From the NCBI GenBank assembly GCA_022792815.1, contig JAAWBS010000054.1, forward strand, positions 1 to 64,000: DNA of 64,000 bases, written 5' to 3'. Below, in pieces: positions 18,401-24,236 of the stretch. A model generated the notes under the pieces. It was not told the origin of the DNA and ran no database searches. It worked only from the letters and a program-made list of their open reading frames with translations. Every line of letters begins with the position of its first letter. Position 1 is the first letter of the stretch. The position numbers and the translations under genes were made by a program. Origin of the DNA: Hungatella sp. (GTDB lineage: Bacteria; Bacillota; Clostridia; Lachnospirales; Lachnospiraceae).

Positions 18401-20474
18401 GTTTCAGGCAGCAGAGGGAGAATTTGTCACCCAAGTGGTGATGGAGGATCGAGTCACCCGGGCAGTGATCAGCAAGAAAGGCCTGACCGGAGAGGAGGAA
18501 CTGCCGGGAGCAGCCATGGAGGTGAGAGACCTGGACGGGAATGTGCTGGAGCAGTGGATTTCCGGGACAGAGCCCTACGAGATTCAGGAGAGGCTGAAAG
18601 CGGGAGAGACTTATATTCTCCACGAGGAGGCGGCTCCGGAAGGCTACGCTTACGCAGAGGATGTACCCTTTACCGTGTCCATGGACGGGCGGACCGACAA
18701 GGTGGAGATGCGGGATGCCCCTACCCGGGTGGAGATCAGTAAGACCGACGTGACAGGGAGCAGAGAGCTTCCCGGGGCGGTTCTCCAGGTCATTGACCAG
18801 GAGGGGGATATCGTAGAAGAATGGATCTCCGGGAAAGACCCTCATAAGATTACGGGAAAGCTGAGGGCAGGGGAAACCTATATCCTCAGAGAGGAGGCGC
18901 CGCCGGACGGCTGGGCTTATGCCCAGGAGATCACTTTTCGGGTGTCTGTGGACGGAAGCGTGGACCGAGTGGAGATGAGAGATGACGTAACCAGGTTAGA
19001 GATCAGAAAGGTGGATCAAAAGAGCGGACTTTTGCTGGCAGGAGCCAGGTTTGAGCTGATGACAAAAGAGATGAAAGTGGTGGAGACATGGATCAGCACA
19101 GAGGAGGCTTACAGGATTGAAGGCAGGCTGAAAGCAGGGGAAACCTATATTCTGAGGGAGAAGAAATCGCCTTCGGGTTACCGGAACTTAAATCAGGACC
19201 TCTTTCTCACGATTCCGAAAAAGGCAGAGCTTCTCACAATCACTGTGGAGAACAAAAGAAAGCCTTCCGGGCCGGGGACTTCTGTAAAGATCGAGAAAAA
19301 AAAGACGGGAAGAGTCTATGCCGACTACGACTCGGCCATGAGGGCTCACGGGAGGAGGACTTGGCAGACATTTACCAACTTAAGCCTTCCGAGGCTTGGG
19401 GATGAAAGAGACGGTTCCCGGGATTGGCCGGTCCGTCCGTTTTCAGAGCCGGGGGCCTGGCTTGTGGGAATCTTGAGTCTTCTGGCGGTGACCACTGCCG
19501 GTGTTCGGAAGAGGAGAGTGAAAAAGACGGCAATACTTCTATGTCTGTGCCTGTTTTTTGGACTTGCCATGGTCATGTCCGTCTATGCGGAGACCGTGGA
19601 GGTGAAGCCGGAGGGGGAGATCGTGGTCACCGGGGATCTCTGTGTAGGCGAAGATGTCCTGCCTCCGGCGCTGCCGAAGCAGTACCGCTACGGGGAGGCG
19701 GAGTATGAACAGATATCCTGCCAGTTGGTGACAGCCATGACAGAAGGGGGAACCAAGGAGGTAGAGAAGGTGATCGTCTATGAGAGCGTGGAACAGGCGG
19801 ACACCCTTCCGGAGACGGCGAAGATCACGGTCACCGATGAGCGGTACAAAAAAGAGTACATCCGGGAATTTCCCATTCTGGATGTCGAATTTTATAACTG
19901 GCGGTGGATCCAGGGCTTTGAGTTTCCCATCACCGTGGAGGATGCGGACGCGGATGAATATGACTTGGGGGGAGTCCTTGTCCCTGCCGACGGGGACCAT
20001 CCCTTTGAAGGGTATGAGAACCAGGTGCTGGGCCTGATTTCTGCGGATCCCGCTTATTACAGAGTCCTGGAGGTCACATGGAGCAGAGAGCCGTGGATCG
20101 GGGAAGATCACAAGGTATACCGCCAGGCTATGGCGGTGGGAGAAAAATATGTGGCGGACTGCCGGGCTGTATACGGGGGTGAGGCGGTGCTGGAGCCTAT
20201 GGAAGGCGTAGCCTGGCAGGCAGTCTATCGGCGGGCATGGGAGGAGCCTGAGATTTCCACTGAGCCGCCCCGGTCCCGGACGATTTTAGCAGAGACAGAG
20301 ACAGGGACAGAGGAGCCGGAAACTTTGCCGGAGGAATCGGCCGAATCCCTTTTCTGGTACCAGACTCTGGCGGGAGAACTGGTCATCTCCGCGGGAATTT
20401 TATTTTTGATAGTGCTGGCGGCAATTCCGGTGATTTGGGCGCGTCAAAAACGCAAGAAGTCTTTAAAAAAATAA
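6489..20474 (+). CDS. Giant multi-SpaA/Cna-B-domain surface protein (4661 aa)
   Basis: The start ATG 6489 overlaps the upstream stop (ATGA). The signal peptide is residues 1-34 (FRRKAGLLLSFTLVCGMVF...ALA). The body contains many prealbumin-like SpaA/Cna-B modules. I count at least twelve E-box-like strands, for example YVLVEISPPAGY, YIMEEIRPPKGY, YVLVETNPPKGF, YRLTEIIPPEGY, YLLREKKAPEGY and YILHEEAAPEGY. In this family such Glu residues catalyse Lys-Asn isopeptide bonds. The last four modules are 89-residue repeats. No LPxTG sorting motif is seen. Instead there are three hydrophobic segments: about 4321-4338 followed by RKRRVKK, about 4344-4366 resembling a second signal peptide ending MSVYA, and about 4629-4650 followed by RQKRKKSLKK. 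It is probably membrane-held rather than sortase-linked. The N-terminal LCIDGFGYAPNG and YQYAAG could be the Cys and Gln of a thioester domain, which is speculative. No internal stop or frameshift is seen. Confidence 0.88.
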   Translation: MRTWFRRKAGLLLSFTLVCGMVFPYLPARKALADTGVVEAWGDGWHYLCIDGFGYAPNGVCSNGDKYARVSTEEALNSEERRILFWALLSYQYAAGVEEAVKAVSFINQGAEGAGLKRIGRSVTEADLKAVIHSPAVRAQYDWLDFAAAHDEEYLRLAGLLGGGETLGGGTVPVLLQDAVSLSAAARGIAAEDGFVLEFDPSGKDGDFIEKVPLTLSADREIWQAESVNGWNVEKSLTEIRLTNPNPEAGPIYLKFDPAGTEYASSAGGFSSPDECYIDSIEVWKCIQCCGTHFAGGKLHPLEEHQRNVTMEIHQVPVAYYAAAGGSGGEWDHPTGEVRFQVYRHEEDMEADYLVQLYKYDYETGKPLEGVSLDLYERFDDQEKVSRERDGRGKIYIGGAPYEGGITHSPVCWDGFRLVTSVRTDARGRAAYKAEKTYHYDKTFCDGHPAPVFAQVPEEAVNEETGEADNQSEIEEAMAVNAQLALKWLSCVEACEDKAGGGWEGVHFHWIMDEVDSEAIEEAAESGEFADAGATESADGETAFRNSGCRQDVKDTYEAFTSMKYSYTFVETMAREGYVLHGLHRDDVPIEIITTDSSQNGANAVFGGGYSDAITAHAMIGTLLSDQRQEEEDRQEPATGEDAAVYYTEEIRSMRTDQSVEAKVPGESRILEDLPRKARRRTENPESYGPASGSNGVRKKTASAADEARKKTASVSDGRSPGRHSLSTASDGERTASASDGTREKSLRFSVEGNRLAGISRDMAARLADWEGDGTEMFSQAYREAQGSASQGDSVEPGPSDRYSHSSGRDGEEEAFRIYDHRTEGEIHINKQDMDLYAGQTQGDALLEGAVYGLFAAQDLLHPDGTTGVVFRQNDLVAIGTTDKEGDASFLAITEAPGHTYDYGAGTVVETGEGWNKKAPINLYVADEEKDDYIEDKAYARRYLDFQSENGSCWIGRPLLLGSYYVKELSRSEGYELSVNGRNHEVSNYGYSLEVTIPRGQGSAAVTRAPYVEPQSSGKEEDTMPNVIHFAVSSQGTGEEGYDMVLDSFPKGSRLYRKDVSVEEVQHMAGTGKMVKRYLFDLFGQPVYRKADADHTYVKQNSDGTFMTRETAVSRVVPSMGSASIRHLDEEIVKEILDGSSEEEQLENKREADLDGTEGQQFLYLKWKTERALRANGYRTPSKAGEGGNQYSDQSGGVYDRGVREGETDREGLSGVRPGEEAVKTVYGYPVVNVEVKKNKSDGTPLTMEEMILSLLDFYARHPWYSFGGVDGYEETADGWRMQMYAGVVGNPDNYIVLAEQEEESTIFHRLPWVPSDSRKSPRWVYGSYAKDPAKGTFGTYEGFRSWQVLGLYRCSAVLVSDGVVEGDGTIRSKTVRQNVYYEKGEILRDAAGNPLQAYEWEEEKIPVTQKREVCTWTEILLKDKGGKTVGHVPGDYRDAYGVSISDQKSTVETVYKLVLPQTAVTLREEDLDHLPPDLGYEPGEVIGAGDYALKRLGAKIFVYLDYETQTMAGDSLYVKPVNLTYPGQDYCFQDGDKVPGEGTEKNPVKVEERVIRQAVKIVKTVQEESGEKRAVDNFRFKVYLKSNLQRLYRDEEGTVVWLDKKGQETDPEEVRTSFPALVPQFYTKAPHRTDPLSKHHLDSVIANEILYESKDGIISDSPGRGYTKVLEILEDSKEKAYNYEKFFDAIAVANQDKWKDQAPSHTSHRPLGNQANRSGEAEKNSRASDNVRQFAIDWYLDREVKKLTEAGEGTGTDSAAYSDHLYDQALQKAIEKSENYLKPFFSWNLDRIYAIEWDSERGGGKDRDPTTLSADGTDGDRCLAVARYLPYGIYVVVEQQPMYAGLEDLKNRHYDTDKPEELLVPSVYEGYDQACGTPKKMSSYYEYHMEESPESQAAKYRIRFLEESHVIKAHNRFGDFQIYKYGMDMGNVVNGVHRMEGESEGELKAEQGDTFALTQSLYKPHLNYYNSDDDRTAGIVPYYLTEGMSGREGVSALYRYSSVSEHGEGKTMTGASVAVDGTYAHALVPWTMKVSDDESTDMEPEETGESRYRGSAYGTFTDIPYKARLRIEKLDSETHENLLHDSAIFAVYRAARDESPDGEGRVKVYEEETLVAGSREFLKGLGASNITRASRGDLPAGLICTGLVPAGTPVCEERDQVIMTDRYGNKTGEFKAFTTARDGLLEDSDRGGFTYGDQNTGYLETPQELAAGVYVLVEISPPAGYSRTKPVAVEIYSDKTAYYQEGDPAERVLAAVFDRINREEEDRARIYVENAPIKVRIEKRKKVRDQITYPISGRVEGTLAQIGGNPSYEYAYSHGTYLGYGWRKGTLEYLNERKEAGEQVDIVYQGGVFAGYGYITRSVDKTEEETPYVAGALMTLYQGLKLKPSGDHEDYGYEGLTVERSLAGNVTRMYVREGFGGTDTEFLEETDEDGNTCWNGVTVERPNTDILYYDLGDLDLFTVRTIDGRQVPFGYNENHEPVNLEQLENDRRTIARTDREHSVYGFKGGIPFLEIAGGDFTDMAYSAKDKILTVPKGTRVYHLDRDGSRDAWVDPHTGMAYVPEDGTENRYVWPVRLTKDHDGRIVAADKIATCRIGTIGEGANGGSDSDGQEEGFVTGSWDTETYEGSHKMYSVVKNQDGDDQDQEPLLHGNEGDFDKTVKPVVDEHGLTVYYPGSGKVYEKDITLYDRDGDYVREKTSDLLSAFDRAAYRIGGEGDPAHRLGESYLLENTWITGEETPNDPFDVSGIREQADLLKRVPAGTYIMEEIRPPKGYVRGIPEGLTVREMSRIQSGEMEDDRIKVVFRKLDASSSYEYQVLDMGLVDETGGHVVADTVKEGKGGFGHGQVAGAQLALIDEEGQRCSEWRTEKEPRYVEELPAGTYVLREEETPDGFVSCGPKTVEIETTDRVQVVDVCNDHTKVEVEKYALDGEERIPVRGAGFTLYRAVTHEDGSVVYKEGCPLYEKENPVDSWESGDGAVGRGFAKAFEEMYRQYGTRGRRLSWTEGEDQYQAEYLSHRQIDGEDGKTGFPASAEILFSMTGDKVVRITVYGRQDGRQGPDFTFEYQFDYRKLPKIGAYAVSYETLEGVRRLDYLPVNTCYVLVETNPPKGFGKAPDRVISVEDTAQIQRHRILNEESRIVISKCAGVIDGEDETPVRELPGAHMALYRAGDGGEFIQDPEHLAARWVSGTDGVYTENDWINGRILEGYKKGDLKPHPLTRLPDGIYYLAELESPAYYTRMEPVKIVYSQEEQIRIIRVRNHPVRGELELFKRNRRGEPLDGALFQLAAYRDGDLREPVFTRSVSCSGGNVRVSDLPAGEQRADGTILPYEYRLTEIIPPEGYSTDMQIHSFRFTPDGQGGSYGSGQKAEIILELVNEKTRVVIGKKNFDDPGVWVPGAWMEVCQVIGRDEAGQYLCREEPDEVWVTGPESDHVLEGLTAGQTYLLREKKAPEGYEKMEPVAFTLSADGRRITAISGLAGTVTVHGYEDSDVIRSVEIQGRYGVKTEMKAEDEQGRCVAVWTAGGDGHVLGADDGIREDAVYCLTETTIYSDGSREVTGRTTRRAHLSADGLWEISDRAVSKVCLQLTHEDGTVIESWNPSEMIPSREVDNPARPQSPRITIENQPDESGQSQGGGLRTEEPVWVTVSCTNTTRYRADMTVMADPGDGAEVIDPGQGVLEDGHLQYVLRGMEPGECRNVRYVCQLEEEAEAVSVSAQSRCMGITAQDKVTVPVLRKNRLIIFHQVTGTGKDFEPDSEREFQVFLYTADGEELRGRYEYTGSREGSVKSGGYITLSANEYAVIDPGAIYRDFRYEVRPVSREEMEVRDGKGQAWAASGACAVCSREVIDRKQGAVFTRGSRYQLLETTCYSDGSKRDSGKVHFLLGDQASIEAIWALDRKQKASVSKLELTGHRELKGARMQVLTEDRDVVEEWISTEAPHLLEAVLEPGKTYILHEEAAPMGYSYAEEIWFQAAEGEFVTQVVMEDRVTRAVISKKGLTGEEELPGAAMEVRDLDGNVLEQWISGTEPYEIQERLKAGETYILHEEAAPEGYAYAEDVPFTVSMDGRTDKVEMRDAPTRVEISKTDVTGSRELPGAVLQVIDQEGDIVEEWISGKDPHKITGKLRAGETYILREEAPPDGWAYAQEITFRVSVDGSVDRVEMRDDVTRLEIRKVDQKSGLLLAGARFELMTKEMKVVETWISTEEAYRIEGRLKAGETYILREKKSPSGYRNLNQDLFLTIPKKAELLTITVENKRKPSGPGTSVKIEKKKTGRVYADYDSAMRAHGRRTWQTFTNLSLPRLGDERDGSRDWPVRPFSEPGAWLVGILSLLAVTTAGVRKRRVKKTAILLCLCLFFGLAMVMSVYAETVEVKPEGEIVVTGDLCVGEDVLPPALPKQYRYGEAEYEQISCQLVTAMTEGGTKEVEKVIVYESVEQADTLPETAKITVTDERYKKEYIREFPILDVEFYNWRWIQGFEFPITVEDADADEYDLGGVLVPADGDHPFEGYENQVLGLISADPAYYRVLEVTWSREPWIGEDHKVYRQAMAVGEKYVADCRAVYGGEAVLEPMEGVAWQAVYRRAWEEPEISTEPPRSRTILAETETGTEEPETLPEESAESLFWYQTLAGELVISAGILFLIVLAAIPVIWARQKRKKSLKK
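18201..19268 (+). repeat. Four tandem 267-bp (89-residue) SpaA repeats
   Basis: The codons for TYI of the E-box strand fall at 18342, 18609, 18876 and 19143, an exact 267-bp spacing. Each unit opens with a VSKLELTG/ISKKGLTG/ISKTDVTG/IRKVDQKS strand, has an EEWIS/EQWIS/ETWIS strand in the middle and an ETYIL(H/R)E(E/K) E-box strand, and ends at EMRD or ENK. Units 2 and 3 are most alike and unit 4 the most diverged, which fits tandem duplication followed by drift. Confidence 0.9.
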
Positions 20475-20490
20475 GTTTTTTTGGTATGAT
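20462..20490 (+). promoter_or_regulatory. Possible sigma-A-type promoter for malQ
   Basis: TTTAAA (20462-20467), a 17-bp spacer and TATGAT (20485-20490). The -35 matches consensus at four of six positions and lies in the last codons of the preceding gene. The only alternative is readthrough from the giant gene, since no terminator is seen between the two. Confidence 0.35.
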
Positions 20491-20525
20491 AGGGGGAGTA
20501 TGATGAGATAGGAGGAATCAGGGGA

Positions 20526-22055
20526 ATGAGAGAGTGCGGGATACTTCTTCCCATAGCCAGTCTGCCGTCAGACTATGGGATCGGAGCGTTTTCTAAAGAG
20601 GCATTTGAATTTGTGGATCAGCTGAAGGAGGCGGGGCAGAGTTACTGGCAGATTCTGCCCCTGGGGCCCACCGGTTATGGGGACTCCCCGTATCAGTCCT
20701 TTTCGGCTTTCGCGGGGAATCCTTACTTTATCGATTTGGAGCAGCTGATTTCGGAGGGATTGCTGACAAAGGAGGAGTGTCAGGCAGCTGATTTCGGTGA
20801 GGACGAGAGATATATCGACTATGGGAAGCTTTACAACAGCCGGTTTTTGGTGCTGAGAAAGGCATTTCATCGGTGGCAGGAGGAGTTGGACGGACTTGGG
20901 AAGAGGGCGGACAAGGTGCTTAAGAGAGAGCTGGGGGAGGAGACAAGGGAATATTGTTTCTATGCAGCTCTGAAAAAGTATTTTGGTGACAAAAGCTGGG
21001 AGTGCTGGGAGACGGATATCCGCATGAGGGACCCGGAGGCCATGAAACGGTACGGGAAGCTTCTGGAGGAGGACATCCTGTTTTACGGTTTTCAGCAGAT
21101 GATGTTCAAACGCCAGTGGAAGAAGCTGAGAGCCTACGCAAAGAAAAGAGGGATTAAGCTGATCGGAGATATCCCCATCTATGTGGCATTCGACAGCGCC
21201 GATGCATGGAGCCACCCGGAACTGTTTCAGTTTGACAGGGATGGAAAGCCGAAGGCTGTGGCAGGCTGTCCGCCGGATGCCTTTTCCGAGACAGGACAAC
21301 TGTGGGGCAATCCTCTCTATGACTGGGCATACCACAGAAAAACAGGATTTGCCTGGTGGCTTGAGCGGATGAAATACTGTTTTGAACTGTATGATGTGGT
21401 CAGAGTAGACCACTTCCGGGGATTTGACGAGTACTATGCCATACCGGCCAAGGACGATACCGCAGTCAACGGCACATGGAAAAAGGGGCCGGGGATCGCG
21501 TTGTTTAAGAAGATGAAGGAGACCTTCGGGGAGCTGAATATCATCGCGGAGGATCTGGGATATCTGACGCCCAGCGTCCATAAGCTCCTTAAGGATACCG
21601 GTTTTCCGGGGATGAAGGTGCTGCAGTTCGCCTTCAGCACCGGCGAGAGAAGTGTATATCTGCCCTACTTCTATGACCACAACTGTGTCGTCTACACGGG
21701 GACTCACGATAACGACACGACACGGGGATGGTACGAGACCATGGATGAGGATGAGAAAGCGTTTACTGCAGATTATCTGGATAACGGCGATGCCTCTAAA
21801 GAGGAGATCGCCTGGGATTTCATCCGTCTGGCAGCGGCCAGCGTGGCAGACCTGGCAGTAATCCCTCTGCAGGACTATTTAAATGTAGGCAGGGAGGGAC
21901 GGATCAACACGCCTTCCACTCTCGGCGGAAATTGGACCTGGAGGATGCAGAAGGGACAATTCACTCCGGATATCATCAGACGATGCAGAAAACTCAATGA
22001 GATCTACGGGAGATGTAGAAAGGAAGCGAGGCCCAAGAAGAGAGGCAGGAGATAA
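20526..22055 (+). CDS. malQ: 4-alpha-glucanotransferase (amylomaltase, GH77)
   Basis: The protein is 509 residues, normal for bacterial amylomaltase. It transfers alpha-1,4-glucan segments between maltodextrins in the cytoplasm during glycogen, starch or maltodextrin use. Visible GH77 landmarks are the N-terminal GILLPIASLPSDYGIG and WQILPLGPTGYGDSPYQS, the nucleophile Asp in VRVDHFRGFDEYY (about 294), the acid/base Glu in NIIAEDLGYL (about 340) and the transition-state Asp in GTHDNDTTRGW (about 393). AGGAGGAAT (20510-20518) precedes ATG 20526. It stands alone between the surface-protein operon and a convergent gene, with a strong terminator 177 bp downstream. Confidence 0.96.
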   Translation: MRECGILLPIASLPSDYGIGAFSKEAFEFVDQLKEAGQSYWQILPLGPTGYGDSPYQSFSAFAGNPYFIDLEQLISEGLLTKEECQAADFGEDERYIDYGKLYNSRFLVLRKAFHRWQEELDGLGKRADKVLKRELGEETREYCFYAALKKYFGDKSWECWETDIRMRDPEAMKRYGKLLEEDILFYGFQQMMFKRQWKKLRAYAKKRGIKLIGDIPIYVAFDSADAWSHPELFQFDRDGKPKAVAGCPPDAFSETGQLWGNPLYDWAYHRKTGFAWWLERMKYCFELYDVVRVDHFRGFDEYYAIPAKDDTAVNGTWKKGPGIALFKKMKETFGELNIIAEDLGYLTPSVHKLLKDTGFPGMKVLQFAFSTGERSVYLPYFYDHNCVVYTGTHDNDTTRGWYETMDEDEKAFTADYLDNGDASKEEIAWDFIRLAAASVADLAVIPLQDYLNVGREGRINTPSTLGGNWTWRMQKGQFTPDIIRRCRKLNEIYGRCRKEARPKKRGRR

Positions 22056-22231
22056 GGCAGCGTTCAGATATAGATAAACATGGGATGGTATCTTTTGGAG
22101 AACGGTGTTGGTAAATACCCTATTCAGGCATTTGCACAAACAGCGATAGATTTTAAGTATATCATTGTAATGAATCTGATATTCAGGTTGTGCATTGTTG
22201 AGATGTGCTTTATGATATGAATCATTGCTTT

Positions 22232-22270
22232 AAGCGCTGTGGTCTAAAGACTGTACCACAGCGCTTTTTA
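22232..22270 (+). terminator. Intrinsic terminator downstream of malQ
   Basis: AAGCGCTGTGGT pairs perfectly with ACCACAGCGCTT (12-bp stem, 11-nt loop), followed by TTTTA. It lies between the convergent malQ and the minus-strand gene at 22320. The T-run is on the plus strand, so it serves malQ. The rest of the 22056-22319 gap shows nothing recognisable. Confidence 0.85.
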
Positions 22271-22319
22271 TCAGAAAGTGCCGGATAGGAATATACGGCG
22301 GGAATGTCCCCATTGATGA

Positions 22320-23003
22320 TCAGACGCCTTCCGCGGCGCTGCTCTCCGGAGCAGCAGGATCCTCTGACGAGTTAAGAGAGAAGGTGGTCTGAAATTCATT
22401 GCCGGTCATGTCTTTGACCTGTACGATCAGACCGTTGGAATCTATCGGAAACGACACTCTCCCCGTAGTCCGGTCCGCGCTGAGAGGAAGAATCTGTTCA
22501 CCGGTGGAGGTGATGCCACAGATGGAAGTAAAGTCAACGCCGGATTGAGTATCACTGACCGTGAAGGAGAGGACTCCTTCCTCGGAGACGGCATCCTCGA
22601 TGATAGGTGATTCGTTGTCCAGGATGTCGATGTACTCATAATCCAATAATGCCATATCGTTAAAATTCTTCATATAGATTTCCAGGGAACCGTTGTGGGT
22701 GATGGTGGCACGGTATTTCTTCTTGCCCACTTTTTCCAGGTCCAGAGGCTCCGAATCCATCTTGATTGTCACCTCTTTTAACGGCATGACAGACTTGATG
22801 GTGAAGGTGATGTCGGTGGTTCGGTAATCGTTGGTGCCTTCGATCACCAGCTCATATTTTGGCCGCGTGGTAACCAAAAAGAAGATGATACCGTTTACTG
22901 TGACAAAGGGCAATATGTAAAAAAGCAGTAAGCGTGCCAGATCAGAATGAAGGAAACCATGGTATTTGTAGGGACGGGAACTGCGGTATGGGCGTCGATT
23001 CAT
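22320..23003 (-). CDS. Membrane-anchored protein of unknown function, Ig-like ectodomain
   Basis: The protein is 227 residues, with an AAGGAGG site on the minus strand (complement of 23014-23020) 10 nt before the ATG. A basic N-terminal tail of about 23 residues (MNRRPYRSSRPYKYHGF) is followed by one hydrophobic segment (LARLLLFYILPFVTVNGIIFFLV, about 24-46). About 180 residues of predicted outside, beta-rich sequence follow, including DNESPIIEDA, VLSFTVSDTQSGVD and LIVQVKDMTGNEFQT, which resemble bacterial Ig-like strands. I do not recognise a named family. The gene is monocistronic, divergent from the HD-domain gene and convergent with malQ. Confidence 0.75.
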   Translation of the reverse strand: MNRRPYRSSRPYKYHGFLHSDLARLLLFYILPFVTVNGIIFFLVTTRPKYELVIEGTNDYRTTDITFTIKSVMPLKEVTIKMDSEPLDLEKVGKKKYRATITHNGSLEIYMKNFNDMALLDYEYIDILDNESPIIEDAVSEEGVLSFTVSDTQSGVDFTSICGITSTGEQILPLSADRTTGRVSFPIDSNGLIVQVKDMTGNEFQTTFSLNSSEDPAAPESSAAEGV

Positions 23004-23035
23004 AGCATTTTTACCTCCTTAAAAACAATACTCCT

Positions 23036-23064
23036 AGCATAGCAGAAAATACGGATTCTTACAA
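23036..23064 (-). promoter_or_regulatory. Sigma-A-type promoter for the minus-strand membrane protein
   Basis: On the minus strand TTGTAA (complement of 23059-23064) is followed by a 17-bp spacer and TATGCT (complement of 23036-23041). This places the start of transcription just upstream of the AAGGAGG site of the 22320-23003 gene. Confidence 0.55.
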
Positions 23065-23144
23065 GTTTATCTTCTAAATTTCCATAACTTGTGTTATGAT
23101 GGAACATATCCCTTATTGGAAAACGGAATACAGAGAGGAGTCCT

Positions 23145-23735
23145 ATGATCAGGAAAGCTGCAGAATTCGCCGCAAAGGCCCATGAGGGCGCTGTAAGGAA
23201 GGGTAGTCAGATTCCATACATATCTCATCCCATGGAAGTGGCCATGATTATCGCTATGATGACAGACAGCCAGGAGCTGATTGCCGCCGCTTACCTTCAC
23301 GATGTTATGGAAGATGCAGGGGTGACATACGAGGAGCTGAAAGAGGAATTCGGAACCCATGTTGCGGAGTTGGTCAGAAAAGTGAGCGAGGATAAGTCCA
23401 AAACCTGGATTGAGAGGAAGCAGGCTACCATTGATCACCTGAAAGCTGCCAGACAAGAAGAAAAAATGCTGGCTTTTGGGGACAAGCTGAGCAATCTGAG
23501 AAGTACGGCAAAGGATTACCTAGTGATAAAAGACGAGATCTGGCAGAAATTTCGGGAGAAGGATAAAAAGCTTCAGGGATGGTACTATGAGAGTATGGTG
23601 GACGTTTTTGCTGAGTTTCAGGAATATCCGTTTTATGAGGAGTATCTTCAGCTCTTGAATCTGGTATTTGAGTGGAAGCCATCGTCCGGCAGGGGGCATG
23701 GCAGCGTTTGTTCAGAAGCATGGAGAGCGGGTTGA
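23145..23735 (+). CDS. HD-domain phosphohydrolase, RelA/SpoT hydrolase-like
   Basis: The protein is 196 residues, close to small stand-alone RSH-type HD hydrolases. ATG 23145 follows GAGAGGAG. Metal-site motifs of the HD fold are visible: ISHPMEVAMI (His about 26), the HD pair in AAYLHDVMEDAGVTYEEL (about 47-48), and FGDKLSNLRSTAKDY, where the Asp matches the final metal ligand. Members of this family hydrolyse (p)ppGpp or related nucleotides. No synthetase or ACT/TGS domain is present, so this is a hydrolase-only protein, and the exact substrate is inferred. A TATGAT lies at 23095-23100 but with a poor -35. A terminator follows at 23749. Confidence 0.85.
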   Translation: MIRKAAEFAAKAHEGAVRKGSQIPYISHPMEVAMIIAMMTDSQELIAAAYLHDVMEDAGVTYEELKEEFGTHVAELVRKVSEDKSKTWIERKQATIDHLKAARQEEKMLAFGDKLSNLRSTAKDYLVIKDEIWQKFREKDKKLQGWYYESMVDVFAEFQEYPFYEEYLQLLNLVFEWKPSSGRGHGSVCSEAWRAG

Positions 23736-23748
23736 TGCAAATACATGG

Positions 23749-23789
23749 AGCACCGACAGATGAACGAATCATTTTGAAGGTGCTTTTTT
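23749..23789 (+). terminator. Probable intrinsic terminator after the HD-domain gene
   Basis: AGCACC (23749-23754) pairs with GGTGCT (23779-23784), with an inner ATGA/TCAT pairing, followed by a run of six T counting the last stem base. The large loop makes it weaker than the malQ terminator. Confidence 0.6.
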
Positions 23790-23851
23790 CATGTCTGGAT
23801 CTGCGGTTATCCGGCGGACCAGATCATTGACAAATTTATCCAGATTAATCG

Positions 23852-23880
23852 TTGAAAGTAATTTAGAAAAGTGCTATAAT
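23852..23880 (+). promoter_or_regulatory. Sigma-A-type promoter for the CAP-domain surface protein
   Basis: TTGAAA (23852-23857), a 17-bp spacer and consensus TATAAT (23875-23880). It lies upstream of MITE copy 2, so transcripts would carry the whole element in a leader of about 350 nt before the ATG at 24237. Confidence 0.65.
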
Positions 23881-23930
23881 GACTTGGCTGATTTAAGCAG
23901 GTTGATTCAATAAAATCACGGACAGCAGCA

Positions 23931-24203
23931 TAGGTAATTGCGAAAGTCTAAGTTGAGAGAATATTCTGACAATATATTCCATACAAAGCCTTCGTACACC
24001 AAGCATTCCGCTGAGAAATGTCACCAACCGTCAGGTTGATGACCTGCGTGCGCATCAGCGCACTTTCGCTGAGCCAGTAGGACAAAAAACACTCGGGCAG
24101 AGGGCCCTCCTGTTTTTTCTGGTCTCAGCTCCATGGTGTAATGGCTTTTCCTGGAACATATTGTCAGAATATTCAGCTAAGTTTCGAGTTTCGCAATTAC
24201 CTA
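23931..24203 (+). mobile_element. MITE-like element, copy 2 (273 bp)
   Basis: The termini are perfect 15-bp inverted repeats: TAGGTAATTGCGAAA at 23931-23945 and its complement at 24189-24203. The arms extend further through GAATATTCTGACAATAT(A/G)TTCC. A central hairpin has AAAAAACA (24084-24091) facing TGTTTTTT (24111-24118) around a GAGGGCCCTC palindrome and resembles an intrinsic terminator. Flanks ACAGCAGCA (23922-23930) and ACAGCAACA (24204-24212) look like a 9-bp target duplication with one change. It carries one 58-bp module and no ORF of its own. It sits between a promoter at 23852 and the ribosome site of the 24237 gene. Confidence 0.88.
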
Positions 24204-24236
24204 ACAGCAACATTGTGAAAGGAGCGTAAAAAGGGA

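Noticed and set aside
20340-20474. LPxTG-like sorting signal at the C-terminus of the giant protein
   Set aside because: There is a hydrophobic segment and basic tail, but the preceding sequence (TLPEESAESLFWYQ) lacks the Thr-Gly pair at the expected place.
23931-24203. Riboswitch, structured RNA gene or CRISPR leader
   Set aside because: Exact inverted termini and flanking target duplications at several sites show a mobile element. There is no spacer-repeat array. A regulatory effect on the leader remains possible and is listed as a finding.
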